From: Deltaproteobacteria bacterium
GTDB taxonomy: Bacteria; Desulfobacterota; Desulfomonilia; UBA1062
Length of the DNA stretch: 53,650 bases
Reading direction: 5' to 3'
Assembly (NCBI GenBank): GCA_029547185.1
Contig: JAKPPU010000025.1
Coordinates: 1-53,650, forward strand
Numbering within the stretch: position 1 is the first letter of the stretch; every line of letters begins with the position of its first letter. Positions 25,179-34,190 of the stretch are shown here, piece after piece. The notes under the pieces are model-generated. The model was not told the origin of the DNA and did not search any database. It saw only the letters and a program-made list of their open reading frames with translations. The translations under genes were made by a program, and so were the position numbers.

Positions 25179-25286
25179 TCAGGCGCGTCTCAGGCAGAGG
25201 TACAGCGAGGTGATGACAAAGAGAATAAACGAGACGGCATGAGGAGCATCGGTCAGCAAGAATCTGATGTCCTGAAAAATTTCCAT
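25179..25286 (-). CDS. possible 35-residue membrane peptide
   Basis: A short minus-strand reading frame MEIFQDIRFLLTDAPHAV, then a 17-residue hydrophobic stretch (SFILFVITSLYLCL) and a RRA end, as in single-pass small membrane proteins. It lies in the 380-base space between the PilV-like gene and the rhomboid gene, downstream of the rhomboid on the same strand. No good ribosome binding site precedes the ATG, and such frames arise by chance, so support is weak. Apart from this and the palindrome at 25439, I see nothing in 25083-25462. Confidence 0.25.
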   Translation of the reverse strand: MEIFQDIRFLLTDAPHAVSFILFVITSLYLCLRRA

Positions 25287-25438
25287 GCCGTGTAAACTGC
25301 AAGATACAGGCCATGATATAACTCATTGAATTGTCTGCCGGCGTCCTGGTGTTTTTGTGTGGTCCGTGCATCATCGGTGTTATTCTGTGATACAGGCGAA
25401 AACGACTGACACAAAGGGACCGCAGACCGGTCTCCTCA

Positions 25439-25465
25439 TGACACGGGATTCGAATCCCGATGTCA
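25439..25465. other. palindrome at the rhomboid gene stop codon
   Basis: CGGGATTCGAATCCCG (25444-25459) is perfectly self-complementary and is flanked by TGACA and TGTCA. On the minus strand it begins at the rhomboid stop codon. There is no T-run, so it could be an mRNA-end stem or a protein-binding site. It resembles a tRNA T-arm, but no other tRNA arm is present around it. Confidence 0.4.
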
Positions 25466-26662
25466 GCGTGCGCTCCGATGGATGTCGATGCCTCTCAGGG
25501 CATCTCGTGCGCGCCGCTCTGTCTCTTTTGAAGGGTTGTTCTCGAGTACCGCGAGAAGATACTGGTATGCCGCTGTGGGCTGGCCTTGCCTGAGACGCAT
25601 GAGTCCGAGGGAGAGATAGATGTCGGCAAGCGGCTCGGATTTCCGGCGGGTCGATATGCACTGCCTCAGGAGGCGCGAGGCTGCGATAGGATGCCCGCTC
25701 TCATCGAGCCACTGGGACAGAATTATGCACTCGTTGGGCGAGAGTGAAGCGACTTCCCTGCTATCCATGTGGGTCAGGATGTCGACGGCCTCCTCGGGAT
25801 AATTCCCTGCCATTGCAGCCCTGACAGAAGCGAGATGCGGAGAATCTTCAGCCTCTGCCGCCCGGCTTGCCCGGGCTCTCGTGCTGCCCACCCGCCACAT
25901 GCTGTCCCTCCAGGGCCAGTGCCAGGAAAACCTCTCTCCGATAAAGGCTATGGCCATGCCCCCGATAAAGCCCCCGATGTGCGCGCCGTAGGCAATCCCC
26001 CCCGACTGCCGGCTCACCAGAAGCGGCAGGAGGTTGTCGATCACGATGTAAAACCCGAGGACCCATCTCGCCGGCAGAAGCAGAACATCGACGTAGAAGG
26101 GTATCAGCGCAATGAACATCTTGACCTTGTTCCGGGGAAAGAGCAGGAAGTACACCCCGAGAACGCCTGAGATGGCACCGGAGGCGCCGACAAGAGGCGT
26201 CATGGAGCTATCCGCAAAAAAGGAGAAGAAGAGGGTGGCCAATGCCCCTGTCGAGAGATACGTCAGGATAAACCCGATCTTTCCGAGGCTGAACTCCACG
26301 TTGTTGCCGTAAATCCACAGGAAGAGCATGTTCCCGGCGAGATGGAGAATTCCTCCGTGGAGAAACATGCTGTAGAAGAGGTCCCCTATCTTCGGGGCCC
26401 CCGGCTTATATCCATGGAGGAAGGTATAGAGATCATAAGCGCTGATGTGGGACAGCACCTGATCGACCGTGACTCCGGGGGGGAGCTCGGGCACGATGGC
26501 CCTGAGGTATTGGTGAAGCAGGGGATTATCCATGCTCACACCCTGGTGAGACAGGGGAATGGTGATAAAAAGGTAAATGAGGACATTCACCGCAATGATG
26601 GCCCAGCTTACCCAGGGCGTGTAATGCCGCGGATTCGGGCTGTCTCCGATGGGGATGAACAT
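25463..26662 (-). CDS. rhomboid intramembrane serine protease with TPR-like tail
   Basis: A 399-residue protein. The N-terminal 250 residues form the six-helix rhomboid core: the HGGILHLAGNMLFLWIYG segment (conserved His/Asn), catalytic Ser in GASGAISG, and catalytic His in AHIGGFIGG. The C-terminal about 140 residues are helical and TPR-like (YLSLGLMRLRQGQPTAAYQYLLAVLENNP). The long loop after the first helix resembles other delta-proteobacterial rhomboids. It would cleave membrane proteins within the bilayer; the substrate is unknown, and the tail may bind it or a partner (inference). Monocistronic on the minus strand. Confidence 0.93.
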   Translation of the reverse strand: MFIPIGDSPNPRHYTPWVSWAIIAVNVLIYLFITIPLSHQGVSMDNPLLHQYLRAIVPELPPGVTVDQVLSHISAYDLYTFLHGYKPGAPKIGDLFYSMFLHGGILHLAGNMLFLWIYGNNVEFSLGKIGFILTYLSTGALATLFFSFFADSSMTPLVGASGAISGVLGVYFLLFPRNKVKMFIALIPFYVDVLLLPARWVLGFYIVIDNLLPLLVSRQSGGIAYGAHIGGFIGGMAIAFIGERFSWHWPWRDSMWRVGSTRARASRAAEAEDSPHLASVRAAMAGNYPEEAVDILTHMDSREVASLSPNECIILSQWLDESGHPIAASRLLRQCISTRRKSEPLADIYLSLGLMRLRQGQPTAAYQYLLAVLENNPSKETERRARDALRGIDIHRSAR

Positions 26663-26819
26663 ATCAGTCTACTCCTGCCTCTCGCCGATATTTGAGCATT
26701 CAATACTATTTTAGTAAAGTCTGCCTGAAGGATAACCAAACTCCAATCGGTATTGCAAAAAATTTACGGGAAAGGAACCAGGATTATCATACGTTTTTCC
26801 CGAGCATATATTTATGCCC

Positions 26820-27686
26820 TCAGCCGCGACTCCCGGACCCCGTGAGGAAGCGGATTATCAGGCCGTTGACCTCATCAGGGAGCTCTTCGTGGGGGGAATG
26901 TCCGCATTCCCTGAATATGTGGGAACGGACATCCGCGAGCTCCTGCTGAAACCTCGCACACAGCCCGACATCGAGATACCTGTCGTTCTCACCCCAGATG
27001 ACGAGGCAGGGCTGCGTGATGCGGGGGATTGCCCTTTCCGTTTCTCTCCAGTGCAGGCCTCTGGCGATCCTGGCCTGGGCCTTCCGGTTGTGTTCGAGCT
27101 TCAGGGGAATGTATACCTCCCTCGCCATCTCGGCAGTGACCCTTTCTCTGTCGTAAAAGGAACGTTCGATGCGCTTCCTTACGCCGCCTGGCGTCACGCA
27201 CTTCAGGAGAAGAGGTCCGATGAAGGGAAGTTTCAGGAGCTCCCATTCGAGCACATCAGGGACATCGAACCCGCTTGAATCGATGAGGATGAGCCTGTCC
27301 ACCCTGTCAGGATGGTGCGAGGCGAAGTGCAGAACCCAGCCGCCGCCCCAGGAGTGGCCGAGGAGAGATACCCGGCCGAGGCCGAGCCTGTCGATGAATC
27401 CGAGCAGGGTCCTCGACGTCTCCTCAAGCCCGGACAGCCGGCCGCGGCCGAAGGGAACGCTGTACCCGTACCCCGGCATGTCGAGGGCAAATACGGAGAA
27501 ATGGCGGGACAGGTTCGGTATGTTGTGCCTGAACGAGTACAGCCACATCCCTCCGCCGTGGACCAGGACGAGCGGATGTCCCGAGCCCATCCGGACATAG
27601 TGGACGAGCGAGGATTCGAGGGCGAGATACTGCGAGGAGACCGTTTCGAGATACCGTGATTTCATTGCGTTCATCTGCATACTCAT
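26820..27686 (-). CDS. alpha/beta-fold hydrolase
   Basis: A 288-residue soluble hydrolase. The oxyanion loop is VHGGGMW, the nucleophile elbow GHSWGGG, the acid is in WGENDRYLD and the catalytic His in FRECGHSPHEELP. A cap of about 75 residues lies between strand 6 and the acid. This is the general esterase/C-C hydrolase type of the superfamily (dienelactone- or MhpC-like group). Four in-frame methionines lie within the first eight codons; none has a clear ribosome binding site, so the exact start is uncertain. Substrate unknown. Confidence 0.88.
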   Translation of the reverse strand: MSMQMNAMKSRYLETVSSQYLALESSLVHYVRMGSGHPLVLVHGGGMWLYSFRHNIPNLSRHFSVFALDMPGYGYSVPFGRGRLSGLEETSRTLLGFIDRLGLGRVSLLGHSWGGGWVLHFASHHPDRVDRLILIDSSGFDVPDVLEWELLKLPFIGPLLLKCVTPGGVRKRIERSFYDRERVTAEMAREVYIPLKLEHNRKAQARIARGLHWRETERAIPRITQPCLVIWGENDRYLDVGLCARFQQELADVRSHIFRECGHSPHEELPDEVNGLIIRFLTGSGSRG

Positions 27687-27801
27687 ACAGTGATTCAGTC
27701 AAGAACCACAATATGTTGTTTTGCGTTGACAAGGGAAGCAGGCGGAGGCTACCTATTCATAACCGGCGGCAATTCTTGATAGCGAGAAGAGGAGACGTTC
27801 C

Positions 27802-28836
27802 ATGTCCCTGGAGCCTCAGGAGCTTGGAGACCAGAACGATCATAGAAAGAGCACGGCTCAGCCCGGGCCGTCTTCGCCTTCGAGGTCGAGGACCGTCCGG
27901 AATGTCCTCATCCTCGTCGGCATGCTCCTCCTCATGGCCGCCGGGGCGGTGACTGCAGTTTACAACGTTCCTGCAGGCCACAGAGCCGTCGTGCTCCGTT
28001 TCGGGAAGTTCCTGCGCATCGCGGGTCCGGGACTGCACTTGAAGGCCCCCTTCGGGATCGACCGGCTCATCGATGCGGTTGCGGACAAGACGGAGGTCGA
28101 AACCTTCGGGTTCAGGAGCGTACGCCCGGGCATCGGGAATAAGGTCGTGAAGGACCCTGAGAGCAGGAAGGAATCCCTCGTCCTTACCGGAGACTTAAGC
28201 GTGATGGATGTCGAGTGGACCGTGGAATACACACCGCAGGATCTCAGGAAGTACCTCTTCAATGCGCATGATCCGGTCCAGCTCATCCGTGATACGGCCG
28301 AGTCAGTTCTCGGGCAGATCGCGGGAGATCGCAGCTTCGATCACCTGCTCCGGAACAGGGAAGAGGTGAGACGGGCGTATCGTGACGGGCTTCAGGCAGC
28401 CCTCGACAGGTACGACTGCGGCATACGGATCGTCGAGGTTAGGCTTCGGAATGTCTGCCCCCCCGATGCGGTCAGGGATGCGGCCAACGAGGTGAACGAG
28501 GCAAGGCAGGAAAAGGAGCGCCTCATCAACGAGGCGCTCGAGGCATACGGCAGAGAGATACCCAGGGCCAGGGGTGAAGCTTCTGCCACGGTCGATTCGG
28601 CGCAGGGATACGCCGTCGAAAGGGTCAATAAGGCCAGAGGAGAGGCATCCAGGTTCAGCGATGTGCTCAAGGAGTACAGAAGGGCCGGAGAGGTGACGAA
28701 GAAGCGGCTGTATCTCGAAGCATGCCGCGAGGTGATCCCCAGGGCAAAGAACGTGATCGTGGTCGACAGCAAGCAGAAGAATACCCTCTCTCTCGATCTC
28801 GACAGGCCCGGCTCCTCAAAGGGCGGTGAAAAATGA
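27802..28836 (+). CDS. hflK: HflK-like SPFH/Band 7 membrane protein
   Basis: A 344-residue protein with a short cytoplasmic N-terminus, one membrane helix (NVLILVGMLLLMAAGAV, about residues 34-55) and an SPFH domain starting VPAGHRAVVLRFGKF. A long charged coiled-coil follows (ARGEASATVDSAQGYAVERVNKARGEA region). HflK with HflC forms a periplasm-facing cage controlling the FtsH protease. The ribosome binding site GAGGAG is ideal, and the stop overlaps the hflC start by four bases. Confidence 0.88.
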   Translation: MSLEPQELGDQNDHRKSTAQPGPSSPSRSRTVRNVLILVGMLLLMAAGAVTAVYNVPAGHRAVVLRFGKFLRIAGPGLHLKAPFGIDRLIDAVADKTEVETFGFRSVRPGIGNKVVKDPESRKESLVLTGDLSVMDVEWTVEYTPQDLRKYLFNAHDPVQLIRDTAESVLGQIAGDRSFDHLLRNREEVRRAYRDGLQAALDRYDCGIRIVEVRLRNVCPPDAVRDAANEVNEARQEKERLINEALEAYGREIPRARGEASATVDSAQGYAVERVNKARGEASRFSDVLKEYRRAGEVTKKRLYLEACREVIPRAKNVIVVDSKQKNTLSLDLDRPGSSKGGEK

Positions 28837-29783
28837 AGGCGCTGAAGACAGCCTTCGTCATTATCTTCGCTGCTGCCCTGGCGGGCGTGTTCGACCTGTT
28901 CTTTTCGGTCAGCGAGTACGAGCAGGCAGTGATAACCCGGTTCGGTGCGCCGATTGCATCCGTCAGAGAGGCAGGGCTCCACCTGAAAGCCCCCTTCATC
29001 GACAGGATCTCGCGGTTGGAGAAGCGCAGTTTCAGGTGGGACAGCGGGCCTCTGGAGATTTCCGACAGGGACGGGGTGCCGGTTCGTGTCGAGGTCGTTG
29101 CTCGGTGGCGGATCGCCGATCCGGTGAGATTTCTCCAGATAGCCGGAACCTACGAGCAGGCCTACGCCAGACTGGACGACACGATCGATCCCATCATCAA
29201 AGACAGGGTCTCAGCGAATTCTCTCCCCGAGCTGGTGAGGTCTTCGGAGCTGATCGATCAGGGAGCAGCCGGCAGCGATGATGCAGGGATGCCCGGGCCT
29301 GACGCACGTGAAGTTCATCGGAAGATCGTGCCGGGAAGGGACAGGATCATGGGCTCGATGCTGAAAGAGGCATCGGGGTCTGTGTCGCGGTTCGGTATGG
29401 AGCTCATCGACCTGAAGCTGAGGCGGCTGAGCTATCCGGAGAGCATCACGGCAAAGGTGTTCGAGCGCATGGTATCCGAGAGAAAGCTCCGGGCTGCCCG
29501 GCTCAGATCCGAAGGCGAGGGCAGAAAGGCCGAGATCCTGGGACAGATGGAGAAAGAGCTTCGGGGAATCAGGTCGGAGGCGGCGAGGAGCGCGGAAGAG
29601 ATACAGGGCCGTGCCGATGCAGAGGCTGCACGGATATACGGGCAGGCCTACAATAAGGACCCGGAGTTTGCCGCTTTCATGAAGACCCTCGAAACGTACA
29701 GGGAGACGAATCTTGAAAACACGACCCTCATCCTGGGAACGGATTCCGAGTTCTTCAAGTACCTGAAGGGCATGAAGAGATAG
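28833..29783 (+). CDS. hflC: HflC-like SPFH/Band 7 membrane protein
   Basis: A 316-residue partner of HflK. One N-terminal membrane helix (about residues 4-23) precedes the SPFH domain, which begins SEYEQAVITRFGAPIA. The conserved VARWRIADPVRFLQ and the C-terminal ERMVSERKLRAARLRSEGEGR coiled-coil are typical, as is the final Asp/Glu-rich SEFFKYLKG motif. It is translationally coupled to hflK. The pair would regulate FtsH; ftsH is not in this window. Confidence 0.9.
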   Translation: MKALKTAFVIIFAAALAGVFDLFFSVSEYEQAVITRFGAPIASVREAGLHLKAPFIDRISRLEKRSFRWDSGPLEISDRDGVPVRVEVVARWRIADPVRFLQIAGTYEQAYARLDDTIDPIIKDRVSANSLPELVRSSELIDQGAAGSDDAGMPGPDAREVHRKIVPGRDRIMGSMLKEASGSVSRFGMELIDLKLRRLSYPESITAKVFERMVSERKLRAARLRSEGEGRKAEILGQMEKELRGIRSEAARSAEEIQGRADAEAARIYGQAYNKDPEFAAFMKTLETYRETNLENTTLILGTDSEFFKYLKGMKR

Positions 29784-29885
29784 AGAGCCTGCATAGGCAT
29801 CCCGATAAGGGCCTCCGATGTCCGACAGCCACCCGCCCGTGAGCTGCATTGGCCACATATGTTATGTATTTGGCTGGAATTGTCC

Positions 29886-29969
29886 TTTTCATTGTCGTAT
29901 ATTCGTATATGATAGAGAGCGTAAAACTTCCTGGTTAAAGGCGTATCGCTCTTCTACGCCCTGCAGGAA
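29886..29969 (+). promoter_or_regulatory. fadL-like gene promoter and leader hairpin
   Basis: -35 TTTTCA (29886-29891) and -10 TATGAT (29908-29913) are spaced by 16 bases, giving a transcript with a leader of about 105 bases. The leader contains a nested hairpin: an outer stem TTCCTG/CAGGAA (29928-29933 with 29964-29969) enclosing GGCGTA/TACGCC (29940-29945 with 29955-29960). It ends well before the AAAGGAG ribosome binding site. It could stabilise the abundant porin mRNA; this is inferred. Confidence 0.4.
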
Positions 29970-30025
29970 GGTGAGTCTTCATGGAATAAGATATTGAATT
30001 ATATTTTTATGAAAGGAGATGCCTT

Positions 30026-31363
30026 ATGAAACGTTTCTCGATCATATCGGGGGTCCTAGCATTTCTGTTTCTTCTGGCGGGGCAGAGCTATGCACAGATC
30101 GACAACCTGACCAACATGAGCGCGGAATGGGTGCGCATGTCCAACCGCAATGCAGCGACCGATGCAGCGGACATCGTCGTCTACAACCCTGCCGGGCTCG
30201 TGAGTCTCTCCGACGGTTTTCATCTCAATTTCTCCAACCAGATCCTGGTCCGCAAGCCCGAGCACAGCTTCACCAGTCCGCTCACCGGCGAGCGGGTGAG
30301 CTATGAGCAGGACAGCCCCGACTGGTTCGTGCCCAACCTCTATGCGGCATATACCAAAGGGAAACTGTCGATCTTCGCCGGGGTGTACATACCGGGCAGC
30401 GCAGGGTCGATCGACTACCCGGACGGCTCCATTACTACGGAGGTGCTCGGTGCAAACCTCTTCCTCAATCCCGAAATCAACCTGGGCGTCGACCCGACCA
30501 CGGGCATGGGCGGCATCTTCTCGGGCGTGACCGAACAGCACCTCAAGGGGACGTCGGTCTACCTCGCCTCGAGCATTGGAGCCGCCTATGAGGTAACGGA
30601 TATGATCTCGCTCGCAGCCGCTGTCCGCAACATCTATGTGAATAACAAGATCAAGGGCGGACTGACGCTCACCGGCACCCCGGGGATTGTCGATGACACG
30701 ATCTTAAAGGTGCACGTGGAGCAGGAAGACAACGGATGGGGAGGGGTGCTGGGCATTCAGATCAGGCCGGATGACAAGCTCAATCTTGCGCTTCGTTATG
30801 AGTCGCCGGTAAAGCTGAATCTGGAGACGGATATCAGGGACAGCGACAATATCAGCGAGATGGCAGGGTTGTACACGGACGGCGAGAGGAACCGCAGAGA
30901 CTTCCCCGGCATGGTCGGAGCGGGTGTGTCATACCGGTTCACGCCTGAATTCAGGGGCGAGCTCGACGCCAACTACTGGTTCCAGAAAGAAGCAAACTGG
31001 GGAAAGTCCGAAGGAAGGGACATCGCCCATATGGCGGGAGACTGCTGGAGCGTAGGGGTTGCAGGGGTCTATCAGGCATCTCCCAAGCTGGAGGTGAGTT
31101 CGGGAATACTCTACACCATCTTCAGATGGGATGATATGGATGCATACTACCTCGCGAGCCCGGGAGCAGTCGAGATTCAGTATTCGGACAACCTGAGCCT
31201 CGGGCTCGGACTCGGATACAAGGTGATACCGAGCCTCAAGCTGAATCTCGGGGCCAACTACACCTGGTGGAAAGACGAGAGCATCGAAGTCCCGGGCATC
31301 GGAAAGGTTAACATGGACAATTCCTCCCTCATCATTGCCTTCGGGTTCGACTATTCGATGTAA
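30026..31363 (+). CDS. FadL/OmpP1/TodX-family outer-membrane transporter
   Basis: A 445-residue outer-membrane beta-barrel. A Sec signal (MKRFSIISGVLAFLFLLAGQSYA|Q) is followed by the family start DNLTNMSAEWVRMSNRNAATDAADIVVYNPAG, where the NPAG turn is the FadL/TodX hallmark. Amphipathic strands fill the rest, ending in the aromatic LIIAFGFDYSM typical of outer-membrane insertion. FadL-type channels import long-chain fatty acids or aromatic hydrocarbons, which fits the CoA-thioester genes downstream. The ribosome binding site AAAGGAG is strong. A 13-bp hairpin follows the stop. Confidence 0.9.
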   Translation: MKRFSIISGVLAFLFLLAGQSYAQIDNLTNMSAEWVRMSNRNAATDAADIVVYNPAGLVSLSDGFHLNFSNQILVRKPEHSFTSPLTGERVSYEQDSPDWFVPNLYAAYTKGKLSIFAGVYIPGSAGSIDYPDGSITTEVLGANLFLNPEINLGVDPTTGMGGIFSGVTEQHLKGTSVYLASSIGAAYEVTDMISLAAAVRNIYVNNKIKGGLTLTGTPGIVDDTILKVHVEQEDNGWGGVLGIQIRPDDKLNLALRYESPVKLNLETDIRDSDNISEMAGLYTDGERNRRDFPGMVGAGVSYRFTPEFRGELDANYWFQKEANWGKSEGRDIAHMAGDCWSVGVAGVYQASPKLEVSSGILYTIFRWDDMDAYYLASPGAVEIQYSDNLSLGLGLGYKVIPSLKLNLGANYTWWKDESIEVPGIGKVNMDNSSLIIAFGFDYSM

Positions 31364-31377
31364 AACCTGCCGATAAG

Positions 31378-31412
31378 ACGGCGGCATGCCTCGACGAGGG
31401 GCATGCCGCCGT
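31378..31412 (+). terminator. strong 13-bp hairpin after the FadL-like gene
   Basis: A 13-bp perfect stem (31378-31390 with 31400-31412, core GGCGGCATGCC/GGCATGCCGCC) with a nine-base loop begins 15 bases after the stop. Only TTGT follows, so U-run support is poor. It may act as a terminator or as a 3' exonuclease block for the porin mRNA. Confidence 0.5.
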
Positions 31413-31520
31413 TGTACGCCGATCTCTGATGGATCGGTCGCTCATCTGCTCCTTCAGTGCCTGCCATGCGCAGCGCCTGGGCCTTGACAAAGCCGTGAGA
31501 GAAAATATCATGGGAAGGAT

Positions 31521-32474
31521 ATGGTGAGCAGATTACGCGAGATGGACATTCCTTTGCCTGAGATTATGAAGACATGTTCATACGGACACATGATAATCGC
31601 AATGATAACGGCAGCTCTGCTCGCATGCATTCCCCTTGGTGCATCTGCTGCGGATACTGTCGTACGGTTGAATAATGATGTCATTGTGGCTGGAGGGACT
31701 GCGGTCGATTCGGCTGTCTCCGTCGGCGGGAACGTCCGGGTGGACGGACTGGTGAGGAAGGATGCCGTCTCGGTCGGAGGCTCCGTGTTTCTCGGGCCGG
31801 CCGCACAAGTCATGGGAAACGTGACCTCGGTGGGCGGTACGGTCGTGAGACAGCAGGGATCGCAGGTCGGAGGAGATGTCACGATCATAGATGCCTCTCG
31901 CCTGCCGTCCCTTTTCATGCCGGACACCGGGCACTGGCGGGAGTGGCACTACGGGCTCCCTTCCGTGTTCAATGCCTTCTCATTCATCGGATTCCTCATC
32001 CTGGCCCTGATCGTTGTGGCTGTTGCACCGCGGGCGATCGGATCCATCTCGATCGCGATCGAGCAGGGGGCATTGAGGGCATTCTTCCTGGGGGTTCTCG
32101 GTTGTGCGGCGATTTTTCCCGTGGCGTTCATGCTCATCGTTTCGATCATCGGCATCGTGCTCATACCCTTCGAGATGCTCCTCGCGGGTATCGGTTTTTT
32201 CCTCGGGTATGTCGCCGTTTCCCAGCTCATCGGGAAGAAGATCTTCATCGCCGCGAGGTATCCGAACCGGCCCATGATCCTGGAAACCCTCATCGGTGCG
32301 GTTGCGCTCTGGCTGGTGAACATGGTGCCTTTCCTCGGATGGCTGGTCGTGGTCTATGCGGTGGTAACCGGCTTTGGCGGCGTGATCGAGCGGCTCTTCA
32401 GCAGGCTTGTGCGGGGAGGCCCGTCGACAGTCCGGGGTGCGCAGGAGCAGGACTCCCCTCCTCCGGGCGCGTAA
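31521..32474 (+). CDS. bactofilin-like repeat protein with membrane helices
   Basis: A 317-residue protein. Its export signal becomes clear from the methionine at 31566 (MKTCSYGHMIIAMITAALL, ending ASA|AD), so translation may start there rather than at 31521. Residues about 45-125 are a short beta-helix of valine/glycine repeats (AVSVGGNVRVDGLV, DAVSVGGSVFLGP, VTSVGGTVV), like bactofilin or polymer-forming domains. The C-terminal half has three to four membrane helices (about 150-285). Such proteins occur beside envelope genes but have no settled role. It is the last plus-strand gene before a convergent oxidase gene. Confidence 0.7.
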   Translation: MVSRLREMDIPLPEIMKTCSYGHMIIAMITAALLACIPLGASAADTVVRLNNDVIVAGGTAVDSAVSVGGNVRVDGLVRKDAVSVGGSVFLGPAAQVMGNVTSVGGTVVRQQGSQVGGDVTIIDASRLPSLFMPDTGHWREWHYGLPSVFNAFSFIGFLILALIVVAVAPRAIGSISIAIEQGALRAFFLGVLGCAAIFPVAFMLIVSIIGIVLIPFEMLLAGIGFFLGYVAVSQLIGKKIFIAARYPNRPMILETLIGAVALWLVNMVPFLGWLVVVYAVVTGFGGVIERLFSRLVRGGPSTVRGAQEQDSPPPGA

Positions 32475-32489
32475 AGCGCACCGGCATCT

Positions 32490-32897
32490 TCATGAGATCG
32501 GACCCAGGCCTTCGTGCTCCGACCCTATGAGGGGCAGCACCTTGTCGATGGTGAAGTAAACGAGGTAGGTGTCTTCCTCGTAGATCTCATCCTGCGAGAT
32601 GTAGTGCCTCAGCTGGCGGAGCTCATCGATGAGCTCGGGGTTCCTTTCCTCTTTTTTCTTCGTCAGGTACAACCTGGCACCTCGCAGGAATTTCTCCTCT
32701 TCCAGAAAGAGGTACGAGGCGTACGGATTTACCTTGAGGTTCCTGTATGTAAGCCGGTCGGCCATGATGAAGGCAATGGTCTCATCATCGATGAAATACG
32801 GTTTTGCGTAGAGGGCGGCATCGACCCTGCCGCTCGGGCTTGCGGTGGAGAGAACGCCATAGCCTTCCGTGTGCTCGAAGTATTCTCTTATCTTCAT
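32490..32897 (-). CDS. pyridoxamine 5'-phosphate oxidase-family flavin protein
   Basis: A 135-residue split-barrel protein of the PNPOx-like superfamily. It has EGYGVLSTASPSGRVDAALYAKPYFIDDETIAFIMADRL in the order expected for flavin-binding family members and the YASYLFLEE strand. True PdxH enzymes are longer (about 210-220 residues), so this is a small flavin- or F420-type binding member rather than PdxH itself. A GAGGAG ribosome binding site is present. It is downstream of the ADP-ribosylglycohydrolase gene, 24 bases away, and probably co-transcribed with it. Confidence 0.78.
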   Translation of the reverse strand: MKIREYFEHTEGYGVLSTASPSGRVDAALYAKPYFIDDETIAFIMADRLTYRNLKVNPYASYLFLEEEKFLRGARLYLTKKKEERNPELIDELRQLRHYISQDEIYEEDTYLVYFTIDKVLPLIGSEHEGLGPIS

Positions 32898-32921
32898 GGG
32901 GCGGACTCCTCGGTTATGAGA

Positions 32922-33944
32922 TCAGGCGTAGGGGCTGAGCTCTTTGCGCAGAATCTTCAGATTGTAGAGATCCATGGCGAGCTGCGTGAGCTCGCCGTAG
33001 CCCCACGTTCCCCGGTCGGTGAGATAGATGGCGAGATTGCGGGGAAGGCTGCCGATCCCGAGATAGGCTCCGCTGATTGCCCCTGCTATGACTGCCGTCG
33101 TGTCGACATCCCCGCCGATCTCGATGGCTGTCGATATCGTCTTGAGATAGTTCTCGGGAGAATGGAGGAACGCATACATTCCCCAGAGAACGGTCCCGGT
33201 CACGAAAGGAGTAAGGCCCTGCCAGTCCTGCCAGTCTCCGAATGCATAGCCGCTGCTGATGATGGCCCTGATCGCGTCTATGGGCTCGAGCTCGATCCAA
33301 TCGGTGAGAGATGAATACACGACCTCGGCCGACTGATCGATCACCCCTACGAGCTGAGAGATCTCCCTGACGAAGTCTTCCCTGTCTATGGGCTTGTTCA
33401 CGAGGGCATAGGCTACCGACCCGGCAACGGCAACGGAACCGATGGAGCATCTGATGTCCCTGTGGGTTATGATGCCCTGGTCATGAGCCGCCCTGATCAG
33501 CGATTCGGTCTCATCATAGAACATCAGCCCGATGGGGCCTGCCCTCATGGCGCTCCCGCTGCCGGCTGACGGGCTGGGCGTCCCGGCCCGGTTCCAGGGC
33601 ACTCCCTGGGCCAGCCTCAGGGCTGCATCCAGGGTGGCCTGGCCGCCTCCCACGGCATTGCCCATGGAAAAGAGATCCGCTATTCGCCGTGCATAGTCGT
33701 CAGGGTTGAAGGATTTAAGCTCGACGCAGCTCAGAATGAGCTCGCGGGCAAGCTGCGAGTCGTCCGAGTACTGCCCGAAGACAAAACCCGGCCGCGACCG
33801 CAGCCCGGGGCCTTCGAGGATGATCTCCTGGACATAGTCCCTGCAGACCGGATAGGGCTGTCCTTCCACGGGGAAGCCGAGGGCGTCCCCGAGACACTGA
33901 CCGATAAGTGAGCCGATGAACTGTCCGCTGCCCGGCAATCTCAC
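32922..33944 (-). CDS. ADP-ribosylglycohydrolase (DraG/ARH family)
   Basis: A 340-residue all-helical hydrolase. The dinuclear metal site is indicated by GQYSDDSQLARELI near residue 55 and by GGDVDTTAVIAGAISGAYLG near residue 285. It would remove ADP-ribose from proteins or process free ADP-ribosyl compounds; in nitrogen-fixing bacteria the DraG member reactivates nitrogenase reductase. No ADP-ribosyltransferase or nif gene is in this window, so the target is unknown. The start is GTG with GAGGAA upstream. It has its own promoter, separate from small RNA B. Confidence 0.88.
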   Translation of the reverse strand: MRLPGSGQFIGSLIGQCLGDALGFPVEGQPYPVCRDYVQEIILEGPGLRSRPGFVFGQYSDDSQLARELILSCVELKSFNPDDYARRIADLFSMGNAVGGGQATLDAALRLAQGVPWNRAGTPSPSAGSGSAMRAGPIGLMFYDETESLIRAAHDQGIITHRDIRCSIGSVAVAGSVAYALVNKPIDREDFVREISQLVGVIDQSAEVVYSSLTDWIELEPIDAIRAIISSGYAFGDWQDWQGLTPFVTGTVLWGMYAFLHSPENYLKTISTAIEIGGDVDTTAVIAGAISGAYLGIGSLPRNLAIYLTDRGTWGYGELTQLAMDLYNLKILRKELSPYA

Positions 33945-34070
33945 CGTGAGGGTTCCTCGCTTTGCGCTGATCAGACTTCAAGACATGATGAATCCATGAA
34001 ATCGTATGGGATGCTATTCCTGTTTTGCGATGCTCTCACCGATCCATGAGTCCAATACAGTTAGAAGTAT

Positions 34071-34098
34071 ATTGTAATATGCCGGGGGGTTATTTCAA
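34071..34098 (-). promoter_or_regulatory. sigma-70-type promoter of the ADP-ribosylglycohydrolase gene
   Basis: On the minus strand, -35 TTGAAA (34093-34098) and -10 TACAAT (34071-34076) are separated by 16 bases, each matching consensus at five of six positions. It lies downstream of the terminator of small RNA B, so the glycohydrolase does not need read-through from that RNA. Confidence 0.55.
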
Positions 34099-34150
34099 AT
34101 CGCAGGGGCGTGGGAAGAGAGGGCTTGAGGTGCCGGGATTTTCTCAGGGC

Positions 34151-34190
34151 AAAAAAAAGGATGGCGGTTAGGGCATAGGACGCGCCATCC
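34151..34190 (-). terminator. intrinsic terminator of small RNA B
   Basis: On the minus strand GGATGGCG (complement of 34183-34190) pairs perfectly with CGCCATCC (complement of 34159-34166) around a 16-base loop, directly followed by eight T (34151-34158). It is one of the two best intrinsic terminators in the window. Confidence 0.8.

Noticed and set aside
25439..25465. tRNA T-arm-like palindrome (GGGATTCGAATCCC), possible tRNA or attachment-site remnant
   Set aside because: No acceptor, D- or anticodon arm can be built on either strand; it is better described as a palindrome at the end of the rhomboid gene.
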